DNA of 64,000 bases from Stutzerimonas stutzeri. Lineage in GTDB: Bacteria > Pseudomonadota > Gammaproteobacteria > Pseudomonadales > Pseudomonadaceae. The stretch spans positions 1 through 64,000 of the forward strand of contig NZ_JAMOIH010000003.1 in assembly GCF_024448955.1 (NCBI RefSeq). The letters are read 5' to 3'. A program made the position numbers and the translations under genes. Positions 1 through 10,780 of this stretch are shown here, one piece after another; positions within the stretch are counted from its first letter, which is position 1, and every line of letters starts with the position of its first letter. The notes under the pieces are model-generated. The model ran no database searches. It saw only the letters and a program-made list of their open reading frames with translations, and was not told the origin of the DNA.

Positions 1-45
1 AAGAAACGTGACCAGTCGCCGAGCCGGACAGCACTTTTCTCTAGA

Positions 46-77
46 CAAAAAAAGCCCCGCCGAAGCGGGGCTTTTTT
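46..77 (-). terminator. Intrinsic terminator of the cold-shock gene
   Basis: A GC-rich stem, GCCCCGC/GCGGGGC around a short loop, is flanked by A and T runs on both sides, so it can stop transcription in either direction. It lies 12 bases past the stop codon of the minus-strand cold-shock gene. Confidence 0.85.
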
Positions 78-88
78 AATCAGGCGTC

Positions 89-301
89 TTAAGCGACTTG
101 AACCTGATCGGCCTGCATCCCTTTCTGACCTTTGGTGGCCATGAAAGAGACCGATTGGCCTTCGCTTAGGCTTTTGAAGCCAGCGCTTTCGATTGAGCGG
201 TAGTGAACGAAAAGATCTTCGCTGCCATCAGTTGGGGTGATGAAGCCGAAGCCTTTTTCATCGTTGAACCATTTAACAGTGCCGTTTTGACGAGTAGACA
301 T
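89..301 (-). CDS. cspA: Cold-shock domain protein, CspA family
   Basis: A 70-residue single-domain nucleic-acid-binding protein, the usual length for bacterial Csp proteins. These act as RNA chaperones that melt mRNA secondary structure in the cytoplasm. The RNP1 motif KGFGFITP (about residues 16-23) and the RNP2 motif DLFVHY (about 29-34) are both visible. An aromatic Tyr takes the place of the more usual Phe in RNP2. The start has a TTGGAG ribosome site just upstream. The gene has its own terminator and a long leader. Pseudomonads carry several csp paralogues, so whether this copy is cold-induced or constitutive cannot be decided from sequence. Confidence 0.95.
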   Translation of the reverse strand: MSTRQNGTVKWFNDEKGFGFITPTDGSEDLFVHYRSIESAGFKSLSEGQSVSFMATKGQKGMQADQVQVA

Positions 302-475
302 GATGTATCTCCAAGGTGGTTTTAAGGCTGCGATGCTGATTTTTCAGCGTCGAGACTGAGAAGCGAGAAGCAAAACGAACCAGGGAGACGAAACAAAGAA
401 ACATCAAGCTGGGTGTCGAAGTGTTAATTGCGAAGCAGTGGGGGCGAATATACGCAGTTAATTAGGCAAGTACAG
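302..475 (-). promoter_or_regulatory. Long leader and candidate promoter of the csp gene
   Basis: Read on the minus strand, a TATATT -10 box (447-452) lies 17 bases from a weak -35, CTGTAC (470-475). Transcription would start near 440, giving a 5' untranslated leader of about 140 nt. Long leaders are typical of cspA-type mRNAs, whose folding controls translation. The region from about 430 to 560 is clearly more AT-rich than its surroundings. The promoter assignment is inference from spacing. Confidence 0.45.
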
Positions 476-552
476 GATTTATAATTTTAATTTCTAAAAG
501 TTCTACTTTCTGAAGTCATGAATCAGCTCTAAACGGCTGTTAATCATGAGTA

Positions 553-806
553 TTAATTGGCGGGACCGTACGTCGGTTGGTGCATGCACAAGCAGCGGCT
601 CTGTATTCCTAGATAGCCGCCAAGCTGTCGATCAATGTCCTCTTGAATCAGATAGCGATGAGATGTGAGCGCGGCATTGCCGAGCGGCTGTCCTGCTTTG
701 ACAGGCTGGATCGATGGCATGACTTGGCATATATACGGCCCGGTTCGCCAGCAAAAATCTGACGTTCGTCTCGCATCTAAGCAAGAGCGAAAATCCAATC
801 CGGCTA
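553..806. other. Intergenic stretch with no recognisable feature
   Basis: This is the space between the csp promoter region and the 3' end of the LysR gene. I see no convincing gene, hairpin with T run, or repeat. Open frames here are continuations of antisense frames from the LysR gene. Confidence 0.5.
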
Positions 807-1706
807 TCAGTGCTTCGCTACCGCCACGATTTGTTCGATCAACCACTGCAGCGCGGCATCGCGTTCCCGCTGGGCGACGCTGGCGATATCCAGTTGGAAG
901 GTACCGAGATCGAAGGGCAAGTCGAACAATTGCAGCGGCAACAGCGTGGCGAAATAGCGGGCCAGCTGGGTTGGCAGTACAGCCGCCAGGTCGCTGCTGG
1001 CGACGATATGCGCGGCCTGCAGGTAATTCGGTGTTGTGTAGACCAGTGCGCGGCTCAAGCCCCGTTCTTCCAGCCACTGATCGACCATGCCGCGCGTCTG
1101 CCCGCCATGCACCCAGAGATGGCGCAGACGCAGGAAACTATCCAGATCCAGCCCTTCACCCATTAGCGGATGATCCTTGCGCAGCGCAACCTGTAACGTC
1201 TCGCTGGCCCAGCGGCGGCGGTGAAAACGCGTCGGCACTTCGATAAAACGGCCCAGCGCCAGATCCAGCTCACCGTTATCCAGCGCCTCGGCCGGCAGCG
1301 TCGGGGTCAGGTGCTCAATCGCCAGCTGAATCCCCGGCGCCACCTTGGCCAGATGGGCCATCAGCGGCGGCATACAGATCAATTCAACGTAGTCGGTGAC
1401 GGCGATGGCGAAGCGCTGTCGGCTGGTCGCAGGGTCGAAAAAGTCACCGGCTTTGAGCGTGTGTTCGATCTGTTGCAGCGCATCGCGAATTGGCGCTTCA
1501 AGACTCAGTGCGCGCGGCGTCGGTTGCATGGCACGGCCGACGCGCACCAGCAGCGGGTCGTCGAGCAGTTCGCGCAGACGATTGAGGGCATTGCTGACCG
1601 CCGGCTGGCTGAGGGAAAGACGTTGGGCGGCACGGGAGACGTTGCGTTCGCGCAGCAGGGCGTCTAGCACGCGGAGCAGGTTGAGATCGAAGTTATAGAT
1701 ATTCAT
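807..1706 (-). CDS. LysR-family transcriptional regulator (NodD/LeuO-like)
   Basis: A 299-residue LysR-type regulator. The N-terminal winged helix-turn-helix (about residues 1-65) contains ERNVSRAAQRLSLSQPAVSN, and the rest is the periplasmic-binding-like effector domain. The start MNIYNFDLNLLRVL was chosen because family members begin almost exactly there. An in-frame ATG 54 bases upstream would add an atypical hydrophobic tail. The gene is divergent from the acyl-CoA/alcohol catabolic cluster across about 100 bp, the classic arrangement for a LysR activator of the adjacent operon. The inducer is unknown. Confidence 0.9.
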   Translation of the reverse strand: MNIYNFDLNLLRVLDALLRERNVSRAAQRLSLSQPAVSNALNRLRELLDDPLLVRVGRAMQPTPRALSLEAPIRDALQQIEHTLKAGDFFDPATSRQRFAIAVTDYVELICMPPLMAHLAKVAPGIQLAIEHLTPTLPAEALDNGELDLALGRFIEVPTRFHRRRWASETLQVALRKDHPLMGEGLDLDSFLRLRHLWVHGGQTRGMVDQWLEERGLSRALVYTTPNYLQAAHIVASSDLAAVLPTQLARYFATLLPLQLFDLPFDLGTFQLDIASVAQRERDAALQWLIEQIVAVAKH

Positions 1707-1807
1707 CGGATGAATCTGATACATCACAAGACTAAATTTCAAAAATAGTACCGTCTTCATCTAAGGTAGGTCTTCTGATTTTTTGCCTTGCGACGAGGAT
1801 TGCTGCA

Positions 1808-3046
1808 ATGAGCCAAACCCGCTTCGATATCCAAACCGCCGCGGTAATCGGTGCCGGCACCATGGGCCGTGGCATCGTCATGAGTCTGGCCAACGCTGGC
1901 GTGCAGGTGCTGTGGTTGGACAACAACCCAGAAATGCTCGAACAGGCGCTGGGTGTGGTGGCCGACACCTATGCCCATAATGTGCGCCAGGGGCGTATCG
2001 ACGAGGCACAGGCCGAAGCGCGCCGCGCCTGTATCAGCAAGGCGGCGGACTATCAGGCGCTGGCCGATGTCGATCTAGTGATCGAGGCGGTTTACGAGAA
2101 CCTTGAGCTCAAGCAGAACATCTTTCGCGAGCTGGACGGAATCGTGAAGCCGGCCGGCGTCCTCGCCAGCAACACCTCGGCGCTGGATATCGACGCCATT
2201 GCCGCTGTCACCAAGCGCCCAGAACAGGTGGTGGGACTGCACTTCTTCAGCCCGGCGCACATCATGAAGCTGCTGGAAATCGTCGGCGGCGCGAAAACCT
2301 CGAATGCGGTACTTGAGGCCTTAACCGCGCTCGGCAAGCGCATGGGTAAAGTCAGCGTGATCGCCGGCAATTGCCCGGGCTTCATCGGCAATCGCATGCT
2401 CAAGACCTATGTGCGCGAAGCGCGGGCGATGCTGCTTGAAGGCGCGTATCCACATCAGGTGGACGCGGCGCTGCAGGGCTTCGGTTTCGCCATGGGGCCG
2501 TTCCGCATGTATGACGTAGTCGGCATCGACCTGGAATGGCGCGCCCGAGAACTGGCTGGCGAAGGCCAGGACGAGCCCGAGGTACAGATCGACAACCGCC
2601 TCTGCGAACTGGGCCGCTTCGGCCAGAAGTCGCGCATGGGTTATTACCGTTACGCCGAGGGCAGCCGCCAGGCCGAGCACGATCCAGAAGTGGATGCGCT
2701 GGTACAGCGCGAATCCGAGCGCCTGGGTTATCAGCGTCGGGAGATCGGCGAGGAAGAAATCCGTGAGCGCTGCCTGCTGGCGCTGGTCAACGAGGGCGCG
2801 AAGATTCTTCAGGAAGGCATGGCCGAATCCAGCACTGATATCGACACCGTCTACCTCAACGGCTACGGTTTCCCGACCGAAATCGGTGGACCGATGACCT
2901 GGGCCGATCGTCAGGGCCTGCCGCAGATTCGCGAGCGCTTGAATGCCTTGGCCGAACGCAATGGCGCGCACTGGCGGCCGGCCGAGCTGATCGACAGCCT
3001 GGCCACCCTGGGTGGTCGCTTCGTCGACTACAAGAAGGAGGCCTGA
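1808..3046 (+). CDS. 3-hydroxyacyl-CoA dehydrogenase, hydratase-less
   Basis: A 412-residue NAD-dependent 3-hydroxyacyl-CoA dehydrogenase, which oxidises 3-hydroxyacyl-CoA to 3-ketoacyl-CoA. The Rossmann motif GAGTMGRGI is at about residues 16-24. The family signature around HFFSPAHIMKLLEIV (about 143) and the NCPGFIGNR stretch that closes the NAD domain are visible. A second 3HCDH domain fills the C-terminal half, ending near NGYGFPTEIGGPMTW. It resembles the dehydrogenase half of FadB/FadJ without the N-terminal enoyl-CoA hydratase. It is first in a cluster with the acyl-CoA dehydrogenase, only 2 bases apart. The physiological substrate (fatty, branched or aromatic acyl-CoA) cannot be read from sequence. 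Confidence 0.88.
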   Translation: MSQTRFDIQTAAVIGAGTMGRGIVMSLANAGVQVLWLDNNPEMLEQALGVVADTYAHNVRQGRIDEAQAEARRACISKAADYQALADVDLVIEAVYENLELKQNIFRELDGIVKPAGVLASNTSALDIDAIAAVTKRPEQVVGLHFFSPAHIMKLLEIVGGAKTSNAVLEALTALGKRMGKVSVIAGNCPGFIGNRMLKTYVREARAMLLEGAYPHQVDAALQGFGFAMGPFRMYDVVGIDLEWRARELAGEGQDEPEVQIDNRLCELGRFGQKSRMGYYRYAEGSRQAEHDPEVDALVQRESERLGYQRREIGEEEIRERCLLALVNEGAKILQEGMAESSTDIDTVYLNGYGFPTEIGGPMTWADRQGLPQIRERLNALAERNGAHWRPAELIDSLATLGGRFVDYKKEA

Positions 3047-3048
3047 GC

Positions 3049-4839
<1,791 letters not shown>

Positions 4840-4869
4840 GTGGCCATGATGACGCTCAGTTGCTGCCGA

Positions 4870-4991
4870 TGCCCCTCACCCCAACCCTCTCCCCGGAGGG
4901 GAGAGGGAGCTGGACCGAGTGAGGTTCGCGCGCAGTGCTCGACGCTGCACGGAATTACCCCCTCTCCCTCCGGGAGAGGGCTGGGGTGAGG
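4870..4991. repeat. REP-like inverted repeat pair
   Basis: Two arms, one beginning CCCCTCACCCCAACCCTCTC and the other ending GAGAGGGCTGGGGTGAGGG, face each other across about 50 bases. Each arm also folds on itself through CTCTCCC/GGGAGAG. This is the layout of paired REP/BIME intergenic repeats, and this sequence class is common in pseudomonads and xanthomonads. It lies inside the gap between the acyl-CoA dehydrogenase and alcohol dehydrogenase genes and could act as a transcription or mRNA-stability boundary. Confidence 0.8.
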
Positions 4992-5035
4992 GTGCTTTTA
5001 AAGTCCCGCAGAACCACAAAAACCAGGAGGCACCG

Positions 5036-6199
5036 ATGCATCCATTCAGCTTCTCCACAACCGCCCAATTGATCTGCGAACCCGGCTCGTCACGCCGCCT
5101 GGCCAGCATCTGCAAGGAGCGCGGGGCGCTCTCGGTGCTGGTGGTGACCGATCCGGGCATCACCCGTTTCGGCCTGCTCGACGAGGTATTACCGGGGTTC
5201 GACAACGAAGGCCTGTCGGTTGCCGTCTACGACCAGGTGGTGGCCGATCCACCGGAAAACATCGTCCTGGCTGCGGTGGCGCAGGCCAAAGAAATCAAGG
5301 CCGATATGGTCATCGGCTTCGGCGGCGGCAGCTCGATGGATGTCGCCAAGCTGGTTGCGTTGCTGGCACATCCGCAGTGTGCGCAGTCGTTGCAGGATAT
5401 CTACGGTGTGGGCAACGCACGGGGCCAGCGCCTGCCATTGATCCAGGTGCCGACCACCGCTGGCACCGGCTCGGAAGTCACCCAGATCGCCATCATCACC
5501 ACCGGCGAAACCACCAAGATGGGCGTGGTTTCGCCGCTGCTGCTGCCGGATCTTGCGCTGCTCGACGCCGACCTCACCCTCGGCCTACCGCCAGCGGTGA
5601 CCGCCGCCACTGGCATCGACGCCATGGTGCATGCCACCGAGGCCTACACCAGCGCGCTGAAGAAGAATCCGCTGTCCGACCTGCTGGCCCGCGAAGCGCT
5701 GCGCCTGCTGTCGGCCAACCTGCACGAGGCGGTGCACAACGGCGGCAATCGCGAGGCGCGCCAGGCGATGCTGCTCGGCGCCTGCCTCGCCGGCCAGGCC
5801 TTCGCCAACGCGCCGGTGGCGGCGGTGCATGCGCTGGCCTATCCGCTGGGTGGCAATTTCCATATTCCCCACGGCCTGTCCAACGCGCTGGTGCTACCGC
5901 ACGTGCTGCGCTTCAACGTCAGCGCGGCGACCACTCATTATGGCGAGCTGGCGCCGATCATCCTCGGTGACCGGTTGCGCAAGGACGATCCCTCGACCTA
6001 CGCCGAGCAGCTGATAGAAGAGTTCGAGCAGATGAGCGCCCGCGTCGGCCTGCCGACCCGGCTGCGGGATGCCGGTGTGCCGGAGGACATGCTGCCGCAA
6101 CTGGCCAAGGAGGCGATGCTGCAGCAGCGCTTGCTGGTCAACAATCCGCGTGAAGTCACCGAGGCCGATGCACTGGCGATCTACCGCGCCGCCTACTGA
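5036..6199 (+). CDS. Iron-containing alcohol dehydrogenase
   Basis: A 387-residue group III (Fe-type) NAD(P)-dependent alcohol dehydrogenase. Nucleotide and metal-binding signatures are visible: GFGGGSSMDVAK (about residues 93-104), PTTAGTGSEVT (about 137-147), and the downstream His-rich segment AVHALAYPLGGNFHIPHG, whose histidines bind Fe2+. The ATG was chosen because it is preceded by AGGAGG at 5025-5030. A GTG start further upstream would run through the REP-like repeat. It belongs to the same-strand cluster after the acyl-CoA dehydrogenase. It probably oxidises or reduces a short-chain or hydroxy-acid substrate, but the substrate is unknown. Confidence 0.92.
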   Translation: MHPFSFSTTAQLICEPGSSRRLASICKERGALSVLVVTDPGITRFGLLDEVLPGFDNEGLSVAVYDQVVADPPENIVLAAVAQAKEIKADMVIGFGGGSSMDVAKLVALLAHPQCAQSLQDIYGVGNARGQRLPLIQVPTTAGTGSEVTQIAIITTGETTKMGVVSPLLLPDLALLDADLTLGLPPAVTAATGIDAMVHATEAYTSALKKNPLSDLLAREALRLLSANLHEAVHNGGNREARQAMLLGACLAGQAFANAPVAAVHALAYPLGGNFHIPHGLSNALVLPHVLRFNVSAATTHYGELAPIILGDRLRKDDPSTYAEQLIEEFEQMSARVGLPTRLRDAGVPEDMLPQLAKEAMLQQRLLVNNPREVTEADALAIYRAAY

Positions 6200-6257
6200 T
6201 CTTAATGGCGCACCGCGCTTACCGCGCCGCGTCGACTTGCCTTCAAGGATTTGCCGA

Positions 6258-6701
6258 ATGGCCGAACAACCGCAGCACCTGCGCGACGATTACCGCCACT
6301 TCCAGCCGATCACCACGCGCTGGCACGACAACGATATCTATGGCCACGTAAACAACGTCGTTTACTACAGCTATTTTGACAGCGCGGTGAACACCTATTT
6401 GATCGAGCGGGGCGGGCTGGACATCCATGAAGGCGAGGTAGTGGGCTTCGTCGTCAGCTCATCCTGCGATTACTTTGCGTCGATTGCCTTTCCCGATGCC
6501 CTGGAAGTTGGCTTGCGGGTCGGTAAGCTTGGCAACAGTTCGGTGCAGTATGAGTTGGCGATCTTCAAGGCAGGTGAGTCGCAGGCCTGCGCGGCGGGGC
6601 GCTTCGTCCACGTATTCGTGGACCGCGCCAGCAATCGGCCGACGCCGATCCCGAATGGCTTGCGCCGGGCGCTGGAAGTACTGTTGGTGGTGGCCGAATA
6701 A
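6258..6701 (+). CDS. Acyl-CoA thioesterase, 4HBT hotdog fold
   Basis: A 147-residue single hotdog-domain thioesterase of the YbgC/4-hydroxybenzoyl-CoA type, which hydrolyses acyl-CoA to the free acid. The active-site signature WHDNDIYGHVNNVVYYSYFD begins at about residue 22 and supplies the catalytic Asp. The start MAEQPQ has AAGGAT about 8 bases upstream; longer frames lack a ribosome site and run into the alcohol dehydrogenase gene. It is last in the catabolic cluster and is followed by a stem-loop. Its presence suggests the pathway handles CoA esters whose acid form is released or recycled. Confidence 0.9.
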   Translation: MAEQPQHLRDDYRHFQPITTRWHDNDIYGHVNNVVYYSYFDSAVNTYLIERGGLDIHEGEVVGFVVSSSCDYFASIAFPDALEVGLRVGKLGNSSVQYELAIFKAGESQACAAGRFVHVFVDRASNRPTPIPNGLRRALEVLLVVAE

Positions 6702-6735
6702 ATTCGGCCCTACGGCAATCTTGCTGTAGGGCCGA
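6702..6735. terminator. Stem-loop after the catabolic cluster
   Basis: TTCGGCCCTAC pairs with GTAGGGCCGAA around a loop of about 12 bases, immediately after the thioesterase stop codon. There is no T run, so this may be a REP-type hairpin or a weak terminator rather than a canonical intrinsic one. Confidence 0.5.
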
Positions 6736-6803
6736 ACGTGTTCGGCCTCGGGCCGCGGTGGTCACGACACGGGGCGACTCACGAGATCCCGACTGGAGCC
6801 GGC

Positions 6804-7262
6804 TCAGTCGTGATGCCGGTGCTTATGCTTGTGCTTGTAGTGGCCCTTGGCTTTACCCGGATGGTACCGACGGTCGTCGCGGTAACGGCGGTCGCTTCGA
6901 TCGTCATCATCGCCGTAGGCATTGCCAATCGCCCCGCCGGCGCCACCGCCGACAGCCGCGCCGATCAAACCGCCGGTGCTGCCACCGACACGCTGGCCGA
7001 TCACGTTACCGCCCGCAGCACCCAGGCCGCCGCCGATAGCCGCTTCGGTGCGGCTGCGCTTGTCGGCGCCGACCATGCCGCCGGCCGCGCCGCCTACGCC
7101 GGCGCCAATGGCAGCACCCGTCGAGCCGCCAAGATGTTCACCGACCACCGAGCCCAGGGCACCGCCCAACGCGCCGCCGACAGCAGCTTCGGTGTTGCTT
7201 CCAGCAAAGGCGGCGCTGCTGAGCAGGCTCGCGGACAACAGCAGAATCGAGGAATACTTCAT
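6804..7262 (-). CDS. Secreted glycine-zipper protein with histidine-rich tail
   Basis: A 152-residue envelope protein. It has a clear signal peptide (MKYSSILLLSASLLSSAAFA, cleavage after AFA). Two long glycine-zipper blocks follow (about residues 28-66 and 74-114) with repeated GGALGGALG and GAAVGGGAGGAIG spacing. A charged, highly basic tail ends in KHKHKHRHHD. Glycine zippers form tight membrane-associated helical hairpins, and small lipoprotein-like members are envelope-stress proteins in proteobacteria. The His/Lys tail could bind metal or surface polymers; that is inference. It is monocistronic, with a leader of about 200 bp before the next gene. Confidence 0.85.
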   Translation of the reverse strand: MKYSSILLLSASLLSSAAFAGSNTEAAVGGALGGALGSVVGEHLGGSTGAAIGAGVGGAAGGMVGADKRSRTEAAIGGGLGAAGGNVIGQRVGGSTGGLIGAAVGGGAGGAIGNAYGDDDDRSDRRYRDDRRYHPGKAKGHYKHKHKHRHHD

Positions 7263-7486
7263 GGCGAACCTCTTGAATGGATGGCGCCGCGATGCTCACG
7301 TGGCGAGCGAGGCTTGCGCAAGTGTTCACCGATGAAAGGCATGACGGGGTTCTCGTTCCGTAACTTTTTGATTTAACAAAGGAACTTGTAACAAGCGAGG
7401 CGGTCTCCAACTGTTTGGCCATGACCGCAAAGGGTAGGAAATCAGCGAATCGACGCATCCGGTAGCAGATGCTTTTCCGCTTGGAC

Positions 7487-8332
7487 TTATGCCCCACCCT
7501 CGTTCGAGGCGCTCGCAGGGCTGAAAACCCGCGGCGGGCTGCGGTGCGGGATGTGGATCAGGTTGAGGTTATGACGCTGCGCCCAACGTGCCGCCAGGCC
7601 GGTGGGCGAGGAGAAGCTGACGAGCGTTGGAATACCGGCGCGCTGCACCTTGTGAATCAGCTCCAGACTGCAGCGGCTGGTGACCACGGCGACACCGCCG
7701 GCGACGTCCTGATGGGTGCGCCTGAGCGCGCCGATCAGCTTGTCTAGCGCGTTGTGCCGGCCGATGTCTTCGCGACCCAGGCGGATTTCGCCCTGCGCGT
7801 CGATGAACAGAGCGGCGTGCACCGCGCCGCAGGTTTGAGCCAATGGCTGAAATTCGGCGATGCGCTGACGCAGGTCATGCAGCCAGTGGGCCGGCGGCAG
7901 GGGCGCGACCGGCATTGCCGGCAGCTGTGGCAGCGCCTGCTCCAGTGCTTCGACACCGCATAACCCGCAGCTGGCATTTCCCGGCAATTGTCGGCGCTGC
8001 TCCTTGAGCTTCCAGAAGGCGCGGCTGGAAATCTCGACGTCGGCCTGGCGTCCGCTGCCGGCGCCGCTGATATGAATGTCGTAGATCTCGCCGACATCCT
8101 CGACGATACCGCTGCCGAGGCTGAATCCCACCACGTAATCCTCAAGGTCAGCCGGCGACACCATCATCACCGCCTGGTTGATGCCGTTGTAGGCGATCGC
8201 CAGTGCACATTCCTCGGCCAGCTCCACGGCCTCGCGCTGCGTCTCTCCGAGCGCCTGGAAGTGATAGCGGTGACTGGCCTCGGTCGGCGCATGCTTATCC
8301 GGGGCGGTGCTTGGGGGGCATGGAGTATTCAT
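7487..8332 (-). CDS. fdhD: FdhD, formate dehydrogenase sulfur carrier
   Basis: A 281-residue FdhD family protein. It transfers sulfur, taken from the cysteine desulfurase IscS, to the molybdenum-bis-MGD cofactor of formate dehydrogenase in the cytoplasm. The catalytic CxxC lies in SCGLCG (about residues 121-126). The conserved ALFIDAQGEIRLGREDIGRHNALDKLIG block (about residues 185-215), the GRHNALDK signature, and SRCSLELIHK are visible. The start MNTPCPPS is preferred over longer in-frame starts because the upstream extension has no family similarity that I recognise. No formate dehydrogenase structural gene is in this window. Confidence 0.93.
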   Translation of the reverse strand: MNTPCPPSTAPDKHAPTEASHRYHFQALGETQREAVELAEECALAIAYNGINQAVMMVSPADLEDYVVGFSLGSGIVEDVGEIYDIHISGAGSGRQADVEISSRAFWKLKEQRRQLPGNASCGLCGVEALEQALPQLPAMPVAPLPPAHWLHDLRQRIAEFQPLAQTCGAVHAALFIDAQGEIRLGREDIGRHNALDKLIGALRRTHQDVAGGVAVVTSRCSLELIHKVQRAGIPTLVSFSSPTGLAARWAQRHNLNLIHIPHRSPPRVFSPASASNEGGA

Positions 8333-8527
8333 GGCAGGCTCGATATTGACCGCAGATGATGTACCGCCTGGTCGACTGTGAAGAGCTCCGGGCGGATTTT
8401 CAATGGTCGCAGCCAGTTTGTTGGCGATCTCGAACAGCGAGCTCCGCCGCGGGCCGGCTCGCTCCAGATGGTGCATCTCGGTGTGCCGCGCACGATTTCG
8501 TAGGGCCGAATCGTAGCGGGGTTTGTG

Positions 8528-10624
8528 CTAACCACCACGTGCCAGCATGCCGCGTACCCGCGCCGCCAGATGATCGATCTGGAACGGTTTGCTGATCATG
8601 TCCATGCCCGCGTCGAGAAAGCCGCTGCTGGCCGCCTGCTCGGCGTAACCGGTCATGAACAGCACGCTCAGGCCGGAACGATGCTGGCGGGCAATGTCCG
8701 CCAATTGCCGGCCATTCATTCCCGGCAGGCCGACGTCCGAGACCAGCAGATCGATGCGTTCGCTGCTCTCCAGAATTTTGATGGCGGCGTTCGCCTCGGC
8801 CGCCTCCAGGGCGCGGTAGCCGAGCATGCCCAGCACATCCAGAACCAGTTGACGCACGGCCGGATCGTCTTCGACCACCAGCACGGTTTCGCCTTGCAGC
8901 GCCTGCGGCGGCTGCTCCGTCGGGCTGCTGATCGCCGCCGGCATCGGCAGCGCGTGGTGCGCGGGAAGGTACAGCGTGACCTCGGTGCCATTACCGGGCT
9001 CGCTGCGGATCTGCACGTGACCGCCGGCCTGACGGGCGAAACCGTAGATCATCGAAAGCCCGAGGCCGGTGCCCTGCCCAATTGGTTTGGTCGTGAAAAA
9101 TGGTTCGAACGCGGCGGCCAGCACCTTGGGCGCCATGCCGCAGCCGCTGTCGATCACGCTGAGGGTGACGTAGCGGCCCGGAGCCAGTTCACCCACTTGC
9201 GATTGGCTCGACAACTGCACGTTGGTGGTGGCGATATACAGGCTGCCTCCGTCGGGCATCGCATCGCGGGCGTTGATGACCAGGTTGAGCAGGGCGCTTT
9301 CCAGTTGGTTTTCGTCGCTGTTGGCGGCCCATAGGTCTGGCTGCAATTGGGCATCGACCAGAATATGACCGCCCAGGGTGCGCACTATCAGGTCGCGCAT
9401 CGATTCGACCATTGCATTCAGGTCGACCCGCTTGAGGTTCAGCGGTTGACGCCGGGCAAACGCGAGTAGGCGATGGGTGAGGGCCGCGGCGCGGTTGGCC
9501 GAGGTGGCTGCGGCATCGATGAAGCGCTGGGTTTCGGCGTGACGGCCAGTCTGGTTGTAACGCTGGATCAGGTCCAACCCGCCGATGATGCCGGTGAGCA
9601 TGTTGTTGAAGTCGTGGGCGATGCCGCCGGTAAGTTGGCCGACCGCTTCCATTTTCTGCGCCTGACGCAGGGCTTCCTGCGCCTGTTCGCGGCTGGCCAT
9701 TTCCTTGAGCAGCCGCTCATAAACTTCAGCCAGTGCGGTGGTGCGTTCCTGCACGCGGCTTTCCAGGGTTTCGTTGAGCTCGCGTAACGCCTGTTCCGCC
9801 TGCCAGCGCTCGGTCACGTCCTGGCAGAGAACGAAGAATCCCTGCACCTGCCCTTCAGCATCGCGGCGTGGCAAGTAGTGCATCAGCGCATGGCGTGGCC
9901 TGCCGTCCTGGTGCGGCATGTAGGCCTCGAAGACCATCGGTTCGCCTGCCAGCGCGGCCTTTATCTGCTCGCGACGTTCGTTGTAAGCGCGTTCGCCGAC
10001 GACCTCTATCAGGCGCTTGCCGTACAACCACTCGGGTGATTGGCCGAACCAGCTCTGGTAGTGGCGGTTGTTGAAGCGATAGCGCTCGTCTTGGTCCACG
10101 TAGCCGATGAGCACCGGCAACGCGTCGGTGATCGTCATGATTTCCGCTTCGCTGCGGCGCAGCGCTTCCTCCTCGCTGTGGCGCAGGCAAAGCAGACGGC
10201 CTGCGATCTGCTGATCATCCCTGATGGGGCTGAGGGCCAGATCGAACCAGACGCCGGTCTGCGCGTCTCCGTCCGGCAACCGGTAGTTGCGCAGCAGGCA
10301 TGCCTGGCTGCGGTCGCCGCCGCTGCACGTATCGGTCAGTGCTGGCCAGATTTCAGCCCAGGTTGAAGCGACCGGAGCGCCGAGTGCGGCGGGATGGCAA
10401 CGGCCAATCAGCGCCGCATGAGCGTCGTTGTATAGCTGCACATCGTTGTCACCCCAGAGCACGCACATGGGCAATGGCGCTTCGAGCAAGGTGTCGAGCA
10501 GAACGCGCAGCGAGACCGGCCAGCTGTCGATCGCGCCTAGCGGCGTTGCGCTCCAGTCGTGGTTGCGGATGCGCCCGCTCATTTCGCTACGACCGGCCGG
10601 CCAGGCTCCCGGATCTATTGGCAT
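8528..10624 (-). CDS. PAS-containing hybrid sensor histidine kinase
   Basis: About 698 residues, soluble, with no transmembrane segment that I can see. The order is an N-terminal PAS-like domain ([16 protein letters not shown] onwards), a second PAS/PAC pair (about residues 165-285), and a coiled coil. Then come HisKA with phosphorylatable His in [15 protein letters not shown] (about 334), HATPase with [15 protein letters not shown], and a C-terminal receiver with the acceptor Asp in [12 protein letters not shown] (about 626) and Lys in SKPF. The HDFNNxL box is typical of cytosolic hybrid kinases. The start MPIDPG was chosen because GGGAG precedes it; an ATG 30 bases upstream is also open. 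The response-regulator partner is not adjacent. Confidence 0.9.
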   Translation of the reverse strand: MPIDPGAWPAGRSEMSGRIRNHDWSATPLGAIDSWPVSLRVLLDTLLEAPLPMCVLWGDNDVQLYNDAHAALIGRCHPAALGAPVASTWAEIWPALTDTCSGGDRSQACLLRNYRLPDGDAQTGVWFDLALSPIRDDQQIAGRLLCLRHSEEEALRRSEAEIMTITDALPVLIGYVDQDERYRFNNRHYQSWFGQSPEWLYGKRLIEVVGERAYNERREQIKAALAGEPMVFEAYMPHQDGRPRHALMHYLPRRDAEGQVQGFFVLCQDVTERWQAEQALRELNETLESRVQERTTALAEVYERLLKEMASREQAQEALRQAQKMEAVGQLTGGIAHDFNNMLTGIIGGLDLIQRYNQTGRHAETQRFIDAAATSANRAAALTHRLLAFARRQPLNLKRVDLNAMVESMRDLIVRTLGGHILVDAQLQPDLWAANSDENQLESALLNLVINARDAMPDGGSLYIATTNVQLSSQSQVGELAPGRYVTLSVIDSGCGMAPKVLAAAFEPFFTTKPIGQGTGLGLSMIYGFARQAGGHVQIRSEPGNGTEVTLYLPAHHALPMPAAISSPTEQPPQALQGETVLVVEDDPAVRQLVLDVLGMLGYRALEAAEANAAIKILESSERIDLLVSDVGLPGMNGRQLADIARQHRSGLSVLFMTGYAEQAASSGFLDAGMDMISKPFQIDHLAARVRGMLARGG

Positions 10625-10780
10625 AGGTCTCCCATCGGATGTACAGCGGGCCATTCGGCATCTTTCATTACGGTTAGGCGTCGTGGTCTGGCATCCACAG
10701 CATAGTTACCGAAGGCACTGCCGTCCTCGGCATCCCCCTGACACGCGCCGTGGGAGAAAAGGCCGGCGGAGCGCCCACGA

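Noticed and set aside
553..1077. 174-codon minus-strand frame near the LysR 3' end
   Set aside because: It overlaps the LysR gene in another frame and shows no protein features.
7380..7410. Envelope-stress sigma factor-like promoter GGAACTT-N16-TCT
   Set aside because: It is on the plus strand pointing into the antisense of fdhD, not to the adjacent minus-strand genes; the match is also partial.
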